This document shows positions 58,725-64,000 of a DNA stretch of 64,000 nucleotides, in pieces. Under the pieces are notes generated by a model. That model had not been told where the DNA came from, ran no database searches, and saw only the letters and a program-made list of their open reading frames with translations. The stretch is taken from assembly GCA_040384865.1 (NCBI GenBank), contig JAZKIM010000004.1:1-64000 (forward strand). The letters are read 5' to 3'. Positions within the stretch are counted from its first letter, which is position 1. Every line of letters begins with the position of its first letter. The translations under genes and the position numbers were made by a program. Source of the DNA: JBDKLC01 sp040384865. Lineage in GTDB: Bacteria; Patescibacteriota; Minisyncoccia; Phycocordibacterales; CAIZLB01.

Positions 58725-59495
58725 ATGAATAGACAATCATCAAAAAAACTAAACAGCGAATTAAAACAAGTCATACTTTTTACTGACGGCTCATCTAGAG
58801 GTAATCCGGGCCCTGGTGGATGGGGATCTGTGATGGTTTATCCCGATTCCCATGGAATTTTGAAGGTTGATGAATTGGGAGGTCGGGAGAAGGTCACTAC
58901 CAATAACCGCATGGAGATAAGTGCGGTTGCTTTTGGTCTTATGCACATTGATGGTTTTTATGAAAACTTGGGTGAAGTTTTATTTATTATCTACACAGAT
59001 TCAAGTTATGTTCTTAATGGAGCTACTAAATGGATTCATGGTTGGAAAAGGAACAATTGGATATCGAGTACAAAAGAGCCAGTAAAGAATCAAGATCTTT
59101 GGGAGGAGTTATCTTTGGCTATTGAAGGTAAGAATATAGAATGGCGGTTGGTTCCGGGTCATGCCGGGGTTCCTGGCAATGAACGATGTGATGTTATTGC
59201 TACCTCTTTTGCTGATAGTAGCCCCGTTGATCTATATAAGGGTCCCATCTCGAAATATTTATTGAAAGATATATTGGATGTTTTGGATACCAATCACGCC
59301 GATATTCCCCGAAATCCAAATAAAAAGTCTTCCTCAAAAGCATATTCATATATAAGTATGGTGGACGGGGATGTACAAACACACGCCACTTGGGTTGAGT
59401 GTGAAGCACGAGTAAAAGGTAAAAGTGGTGCAAGATTCAAGAAGTCGAGTTCTCCCCAAGATGAAGCAGAAATCATTAGACAATTTTCTGTATAG
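58725..59495 (+). CDS. rnhA: Ribonuclease HI with C-terminal hybrid-binding-like domain
   Basis: 256 residues versus about 155 for a plain RNase HI. Catalytic set: VILFTDGSSRGNPGPGGWGS (Asp), TTNNRMEISAV (Glu), IIYTDSSYVLNGATKWIHGWKR (Asp) and WRLVPGHAGVPGNERCDVIA (His, Asp). After about 190 residues comes SYISMVDGDVQTH then TWVECEARVKGKSGARFKK, which resembles the viroplasmin/hybrid-binding domain usually at the N-terminus of RNases H1 in eukaryotes and of some bacterial homologues. Degrades RNA in RNA-DNA hybrids. Probably co-transcribed with recJ. Confidence 0.92.
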   Translation: MNRQSSKKLNSELKQVILFTDGSSRGNPGPGGWGSVMVYPDSHGILKVDELGGREKVTTNNRMEISAVAFGLMHIDGFYENLGEVLFIIYTDSSYVLNGATKWIHGWKRNNWISSTKEPVKNQDLWEELSLAIEGKNIEWRLVPGHAGVPGNERCDVIATSFADSSPVDLYKGPISKYLLKDILDVLDTNHADIPRNPNKKSSSKAYSYISMVDGDVQTHATWVECEARVKGKSGARFKKSSSPQDEAEIIRQFSV

Positions 59496-59660
59496 GTTTA
59501 CTATTTAAGTGAACAACACTCAGTAAAGACGCGTTCGATATTGCACACACAAGTCGAATTTCTATTTTAAAAACAGGTTAGAAATTCTCTCAAAAATTTC
59601 TGTAAAGTTTCTAGTAATCTTTAAGATTTTTTGATGGCCAATTAAGGCCTGGTTAGTAGG

Positions 59661-61073
59661 ATGGTAAGAGTGAAAAAGATTGAGATAGCGATCATTGTGA
59701 TTGTGGTGATCGTCTGTTTTTTCAGATTTTTCACAAAGGTACGTGAAGATTTATTTCTTGTGCCTTGGAACGACAAGAAGGTTTCAGTTGAAGGGTTGGT
59801 AATTGAAGAGCCGGAAGATCGAGCGAATGGAACTCGCGTACTATTAAGAGTTTCAAAAATTTCTTTAGCAAGCAGTACGAGCTTTGCAAACAATGATTCA
59901 TTTGTCTTGTCGACGGTCCGCACCTCACTCGATCTCAAATATGGGGATGTGGTAGTGATAAGTGGAACACTTGAAAAGCCTGAAGTAATCGTCGGCGAAG
60001 ACGGTCGTTCTTTTGATTACCCTCATTACTTAGGGAAGAGCGGAATCTATTATTTGCTCAAAGGGATTGATATATCACGCACATCACAACATCAGGGAAA
60101 TCGAATAAAAGAATTTCTTCTCGACGTGAAGAAATCTTTCGTCGATAGCATCAATTCAGCACTCCCGGAGCCGCACTCGCTTTTGGCGAGCGGTTTGGTG
60201 GTGGCCGGAAAAGGAGCATTAAGTGACGATCTTCAAGAACAATTCAAGCGAGTTGGTTTGATTCACATCGTCGTACTTTCTGGATCGAATGTAACTATCA
60301 TTGCAGAGGCGATTATTAAAACACTCTCATTTCTGCCGAGATTTGTCGGAGCTGTAGGAGGTATATTTGGAATCATTGCTTTCACTGTAATAGCTGGAGC
60401 AAGTGCGACTATTGTACGATCAGCCGTGATGTCTATCATTGCAGTCATTGGAAATGTTTTTGGTCGGCAAGGAGATGCGCTCCGCGCACTCATCATTGCC
60501 GCGTGCGGCATGTCTCTTTTGAATCCAGATATTGTCCTTTACGATCCGTCCTTTCAGTTGAGTTTTACCGGAACCCTTGGATTAATCTTGCTGGGTAATA
60601 TCACAGATAAATGGTTTTGCTGGATTCCTGATTGGGGAGGTTTGCGTACAATCATTTCAGCTTCGGTCGCAAGTCAGATTAGTATCACCCCGATGATACT
60701 TCACATGTCTGGTATGTATTCATTTGTCTCACTTGTCGTCAACATTCTAGTACTACCCCTTCTTCCTCTCACTATGCTCGTGGTGTTTCTAACTGGGTGC
60801 ATGAGTTTCATTGCGCAAATATTATCAATTCCATTCTCGATTGTTTCATACAGCTTGCTTCAGTATGAGCTTTGGATTGTTGACTTGTTTTCTGGTTGGA
60901 ATTTTGCAGCCGTTACCATTCCTACGTTGACCTGGCTCGCTGTCTTTGAAATCTATGGCGCGTATGTCCTCATATTTATTGTCTATCGAATATACAAAAA
61001 GTCTCATCCAATTAAGGACGAGACTCTTGTGAAACAACTTCAGCAGCTCGGTAAGAATTCGGAGAGGGGTTAG
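59661..61073 (+). CDS. comEC: ComEC/Rec2 competence protein, channel part
   Basis: 470 residues. N-terminal anchor and DUF4131-like strand-rich region (VSVEGLVIEE), then the competence domain: HIVVLSGSNVTIIAEAIIKTLS, GASATIVRSAVMSI, RQGDALRALIIAAC and YDPSFQLSFTGTLGLILL with eight or more membrane segments. It transports single-stranded DNA across the membrane in natural transformation. The metallo-hydrolase domain that usually ends the protein is not here; a separate gene at 61664 encodes it, past an SOD gene on the other strand. Confidence 0.93.
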   Translation: MVRVKKIEIAIIVIVVIVCFFRFFTKVREDLFLVPWNDKKVSVEGLVIEEPEDRANGTRVLLRVSKISLASSTSFANNDSFVLSTVRTSLDLKYGDVVVISGTLEKPEVIVGEDGRSFDYPHYLGKSGIYYLLKGIDISRTSQHQGNRIKEFLLDVKKSFVDSINSALPEPHSLLASGLVVAGKGALSDDLQEQFKRVGLIHIVVLSGSNVTIIAEAIIKTLSFLPRFVGAVGGIFGIIAFTVIAGASATIVRSAVMSIIAVIGNVFGRQGDALRALIIAACGMSLLNPDIVLYDPSFQLSFTGTLGLILLGNITDKWFCWIPDWGGLRTIISASVASQISITPMILHMSGMYSFVSLVVNILVLPLLPLTMLVVFLTGCMSFIAQILSIPFSIVSYSLLQYELWIVDLFSGWNFAAVTIPTLTWLAVFEIYGAYVLIFIVYRIYKKSHPIKDETLVKQLQQLGKNSERG

Positions 61074-61663
61074 GAGAGATATGATGCGAAACGCTCCTCA
61101 AGTTTCTTTCCGTTGATGTTCTTGAAAAATGCATCCACATACTTTTTCTTTTCGGACGGAACATAATCAAGCATGTATGAATGCTCCCACATGTCGAGAG
61201 CGATTACGACCTTGAGGCCAGTGAGATGCCCGAGGTGTTGTTCATCCACCCAAGCATTTAAAAGTCTTTTTGTGGTTTCGTCATAGTACATGATTGCCCA
61301 GCCGATACCTCGAGTCATTGCGATGGCTTTGAATCGAGTGATTGCAGCATCGAGATTGCCCCATTCAGCCGCAATTGCCGCGCTTAGTTTTCCATCAGAA
61401 AAAATATCGGACGCACCACCTTCAAATTGTTCGAAATAGTATTCGTGGTTTCGCATGCCGTCGAATTCAAAACCAAATCGTCGCTGTAATTCGCCAAGAA
61501 CGTAAGCGTTTTTTTCAGAGTCAGCAGAATATTCTGCGATTTTGTCGACGATGAGATTGGCGTGCTTAACGTAGCCAGCATAGAGCTTGAGGTGTTCTTC
61601 TATAGATTTCGACGAGATACCATCGAGCGTTCCGATATCGAACTTTCTTTCGGTGAATGACAT
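61070..61663 (-). CDS. Superoxide dismutase, Fe/Mn family
   Basis: 197 residues. Metal ligands follow the Fe/Mn pattern: SIEEHLKLYAGYVKHA (first His), GMRNHEYYFEQF (second His) and VIALDMWEHSYMLDYVP (Asp and His). It detoxifies superoxide. The N-terminal stretch is short, as for a cytoplasmic enzyme. Its stop overlaps the comEC stop by 4 bases and its ATG abuts the ATG of the MBL-fold gene, so it is inserted between the two parts of comEC. Confidence 0.94.
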   Translation of the reverse strand: MSFTERKFDIGTLDGISSKSIEEHLKLYAGYVKHANLIVDKIAEYSADSEKNAYVLGELQRRFGFEFDGMRNHEYYFEQFEGGASDIFSDGKLSAAIAAEWGNLDAAITRFKAIAMTRGIGWAIMYYDETTKRLLNAWVDEQHLGHLTGLKVVIALDMWEHSYMLDYVPSEKKKYVDAFFKNINGKKLEERFASYLS

Positions 61664-62653
61664 ATGATTACAAAATTAATTTTTTCCAATAATGATTCTG
61701 AAACTCCGCTACATCACTTGTTTCGACAAGTATGGGGAGTGATAACGGGTCTAGTATATCACGCGCTCGCGCCGCTCGTTTGTATCATTTTATCCACGAC
61801 AGTTTTGATGTTTGAAGTATATACATTTGCATATGAAGAGAAGATGAATGATATTGGTGGCTGGTCGGCAAAACCACTGGTAGTTTCGTTTTTGGATATT
61901 GATCAGGGAGACGCAACTCTCATTCGGGCACCAGGCGGTCAAACAATTCTTATTGATGCTGGACAATCAAATAGTCCTATCCTTTCAGAGATCGGAGCGT
62001 CATTGCCTTTTTATAAACATCATATCGACATGATTATAGCTACGCACCCTGATGCCGATCATATCGGTGGACTTCCAAAAGTTGTAGAGAGATACAGTCC
62101 TGAAGTTTTATTGGAGTCAGGAGTACATGCCAATACTTACATTGATCAATCACTGCAAAATATTGTTTCAGAGAAAAAGATACAAGTGCTTCGTGCAAGA
62201 AAGGGAATGACAATTAAATTTGGTGCCAAAGATTTAAAACACATTCAACTGACATTACAGATCTTATTCCCTGATCGAAACGTTGATGACTGGATATCAA
62301 AAACAAATGACGCATCAATTGTTGCACGATTAAGTTTCGGTAGAACATCATTCATACTTACTGGTGATTCGCCGATTGATATTGAACAGCATTTGGCGGT
62401 AACCGGCGCACTTGGCCATGTAGATATATTAAAGGTTGGACACCATGGTTCGCGCACCTCTACTTCTGAAGAATTTGTTAAAGCACTTACTCCTTCGTTT
62501 GCGGTTATCTCCGTCGGAAAGAAAAACAGATATGGCCATCCTCATCAGGAGGTGCTTCGTGTGTTGGAGAAAAACAAGGTGAAGGTTTTGAGGACTGATG
62601 AACAAGGAAGAATTACGATTGAGAGTGATGGAGAAAAAATTATAGTAGATTAG
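61664..62653 (+). CDS. Metallo-beta-lactamase-fold hydrolase (ComEC C-terminal domain homologue)
   Basis: 329 residues. One N-terminal membrane helix (about 24-48, LVYHALAPLVCIILSTTVLM), then the ComEC-type MBL domain: FLDIDQGDATLIRAPGGQTILIDAG, THPDADHIGGLPKV (metal-binding HxDxDH), SFGRTSFILTGD, LKVGHHGSRTSTSEEFV. In most bacteria this is the C-terminal part of ComEC; here it is free with its own membrane helix. It probably degrades the non-transported strand. Confidence 0.9.
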   Translation: MITKLIFSNNDSETPLHHLFRQVWGVITGLVYHALAPLVCIILSTTVLMFEVYTFAYEEKMNDIGGWSAKPLVVSFLDIDQGDATLIRAPGGQTILIDAGQSNSPILSEIGASLPFYKHHIDMIIATHPDADHIGGLPKVVERYSPEVLLESGVHANTYIDQSLQNIVSEKKIQVLRARKGMTIKFGAKDLKHIQLTLQILFPDRNVDDWISKTNDASIVARLSFGRTSFILTGDSPIDIEQHLAVTGALGHVDILKVGHHGSRTSTSEEFVKALTPSFAVISVGKKNRYGHPHQEVLRVLEKNKVKVLRTDEQGRITIESDGEKIIVD

Positions 62654-62671
62654 TTGTTAATCGTTTTTTAA

Positions 62672-62701
62672 ACACCATGACCTTTTGGAGGTTCATGGTG
62701 T
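62672..62701. terminator. Bidirectional intrinsic terminator
   Basis: 9-bp stem (62672-62680 with 62693-62701) with CC/GG pairs toward the loop, flanked by A and T runs. It lies between the MBL-fold gene and the convergent rpmB. Confidence 0.8.
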
Positions 62702-62722
62702 AATCTTTTCTGAATTTAAGAT

Positions 62723-62965
62723 TTAGATAATCCCAGCTTTCTTTAAAGTGGCGAAAGCCCCGTTCTTCTGGATAGTTTTAATAGCTTTAGTTGAAATTGT
62801 GAGAGTGATGGTTTTTTTTAATTCAGGAATATACACCTTCTTTTTCTGAAGGTTTGGATACTTTCGAACCATACCTGTAGGGTTGAACTGAGTAGCACGA
62901 GTACGGTTTGAGTAACCGCCTCCTCGGAGTGAACCTTTCTTAGTGATTGCGCATACTTTTGCCAT
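62723..62965 (-). CDS. rpmB: 50S ribosomal protein bL28
   Basis: 80 residues from ATG 62965 (MAKVCAITKKGSLRGG). The pattern KVCAIT...RTRATQFNPTGMV and PNLQKKKVYI is bL28, here with an extra stretch. A weak -10 (TGATAGCAT) lies 10 bases before ATG. Divergent from the site-2 protease gene. Confidence 0.93.
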   Translation of the reverse strand: MAKVCAITKKGSLRGGGYSNRTRATQFNPTGMVRKYPNLQKKKVYIPELKKTITLTISTKAIKTIQKNGAFATLKKAGII

Positions 62966-63029
62966 GTGTTCCAACATGCTATCATATTGTTTACGAAACG
63001 CAACTCTAAATTAATTTCCAACCAACCCA

Positions 63030-63638
63030 ATGACTGTTATTTTTTCAATCGCAATATTGGTCATTTCCATCGTTGTTCATGAGGTATCCCATGGTATAGC
63101 GGCTCTTTGGCAGGGTGATCCTACTTCTAAATATGCGGGCCGTCTCACTCTGAACCCTCTTAAACATATTGATCCAATAGGTTCTGTTCTTATTCCTGTT
63201 ATTTGTGCCTTGCTTCCGGGGGGTATTATGTTTGGTTGGGCAAAGCCGGTGCCTATAAATCCATATAACTTTAGAAACCCTCGATTAGGAGAGGCTATTG
63301 TTTCTTTTGCCGGTCCGCTCTCAAATATTACCATTGCCCTTATTTTTGGGCTTATCTTACGCTTTTATATAGGGGTTTTGCCAGAGGCAACTACCGCCAT
63401 TTTGGCAATCACTGTTATAACCAATCTCGTTCTAGCTATTTTCAATCTTGTTCCGGTACCACCCCTCGATGGTTCTAAGATCCTTCTATCCATCCTTCCC
63501 GATAGTATGGCTAATATAAAGGCTGTATTTGATCAGTACGGTATGTTTTTGGCTATTTTCTTCATATTCTTTCTCTGGCAGTACTTCACACCGCTCATAT
63601 ATATAGCATTCGGTGCGATCACAGGTCTCTCTTTTTAG
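63030..63638 (+). CDS. Site-2 protease family (M50) membrane peptidase
   Basis: 202 residues. Zinc motif VVHEVSHGIAALW (HExxH form) in the first membrane segment, FAGPLSNI near the middle and NLVPVPPLDGSKIL (Asp ligand) in the last third. These are the S2P/M50 hallmarks; the small size is typical of the compact group. Intramembrane proteolysis of a membrane signalling protein is the family role; the substrate is unknown. Confidence 0.93.
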   Translation: MTVIFSIAILVISIVVHEVSHGIAALWQGDPTSKYAGRLTLNPLKHIDPIGSVLIPVICALLPGGIMFGWAKPVPINPYNFRNPRLGEAIVSFAGPLSNITIALIFGLILRFYIGVLPEATTAILAITVITNLVLAIFNLVPVPPLDGSKILLSILPDSMANIKAVFDQYGMFLAIFFIFFLWQYFTPLIYIAFGAITGLSF

Positions 63639-63714
63639 TATTTGCAATATATAGATATATATAGTAATCTAGCCCTACTGTATTTTTGTTTTCAAAAAGG
63701 CAGAAAAATAAGAA

Positions 63715-64000
63715 ATGCCAACATTAAATCAACTCATCAAGAAGAATCGTTCTAAAACGAAGCGAAAGAGTAAGGCCATTGCCCTCACTCGTGGTTTTAA
63801 CGTTCTAAAGAACCGACCTATATTTTACAACTCTCCTTTTAAGCGAGGTGTATGTTCAAAGGTAACAACCAAAACTCCTCGAAAGCCTAACTCGGCTATT
63901 CGAAAGATTGCTCGAGTTCGACTTACAAACGGAATGGAGGTTACTGCGTACATTCCGGGTGAAGGTCACAATCTTCAGGAGCATTCAGTGGTACTCCTCC
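63715..64000 (+). CDS. rpsL: 30S ribosomal protein uS12, N-terminal part
   Basis: Runs off the right edge after 95 codons. MPTLNQLIKKNR, SPFKRGVC, TPRKPNSAIRKIARVRLTN and EVTAYIPGEGHNLQEHSVV match uS12, the decoding-centre protein. It has a 13-residue-longer loop before the RGVC segment, as in Firmicutes. Probably the head of an rpsL-rpsG-fusA operon beyond the window. Confidence 0.95.
   Translation, partial: MPTLNQLIKKNRSKTKRKSKAIALTRGFNVLKNRPIFYNSPFKRGVCSKVTTKTPRKPNSAIRKIARVRLTNGMEVTAYIPGEGHNLQEHSVVLL

Noticed and set aside
1..64000. CRISPR array or cas genes
   Set aside because: No regularly spaced repeats were seen and no Cas-like protein is encoded.

Overview
The window looks like a chromosomal segment of a Candidate Phyla Radiation bacterium, most likely Parcubacteria (Patescibacteria). 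This is inferred from gene content and the style of the proteins: a short YidC, a trigger factor without its PPIase domain, a VirB-type secretion cluster (PrgI, split VirB4, VirB6) embedded in unnamed membrane and secreted proteins, a type IV pilus operon, and moderate-to-low G+C. No 16S gene is present. One run of 82 N bases (16023-16104) is an assembly gap inside rsmA.

Layout. 1-3.3 kb: the replication origin region, with partial dnaN, a dnaN-dnaA intergenic DnaA-box cluster (oriC), dnaA, and divergent rpmH-rnpA-yidC. 3.3-15.8 kb, minus strand: a type IV secretion-like cluster (secreted beta-propeller-like protein, VirB2-like pilin with an added C-terminal domain, Ig-like secreted protein, VirB4 in two genes, PrgI, VirB6, secreted and anchored partners). 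15.8-18.8 kb: rsmA and a UvrD/PcrA helicase. 18.8-24.5 kb: three or four unnamed proteins, two very large and coiled-coil or proline rich. 24.5-32.2 kb: a LysM/M23 peptidoglycan hydrolase, a DksA-like protein, a NYN nuclease-like protein, rpsO, a XerC/D-type recombinase, xth, a candidate structured RNA, and the CCA-adding enzyme. 32.2-38.4 kb: four tRNAs around an accessory stretch with a regulator, an ORF6N protein, a serine-recombinase remnant, an RNHCP protein and a trypsin-like protease; the 32.55-33.24 kb gap carries parS-like and DnaA-box-like sites. 38.4-47.7 kb: housekeeping genes (hup, rny, clpP, rsmE, tig, ppa, nusA) plus a second TrmB-like regulator and an esterase. 47.9-54.3 kb: a type IV pilus operon. 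54.4-64 kb: tpiA-pgk, a frameshifted HIT gene, recJ, an RNase HI with an unusual C-terminal domain, a comEC split into two genes around a superoxide dismutase, rpmB, a site-2 protease, and partial rpsL.

How genes fit together. The pilus operon, the two ComEC halves and RecJ fit DNA uptake; the VirB-like cluster has motor, inner-membrane pore and pilin but no relaxase or VirD4 coupling protein here, so secretion or uptake is likelier than classical conjugation. None of the four tRNA genes encodes CCA, which fits the CCA-adding enzyme encoded beside them. Transcription signals are striking: many genes have an extended -10 element (TGnTAnnnT) only 6-10 bases before ATG, which predicts leaderless or nearly leaderless mRNAs.

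Most notable points: the pilin fused to a DRGP-motif domain, the 33-bp identity between tig and a recombinase remnant, the parS-like sites, the divergent TrmB-type operator region, the perfect 33-bp palindrome in the ORF6N gene, the RNA candidate at 30.33-30.67 kb, and the pervasive leaderless architecture.
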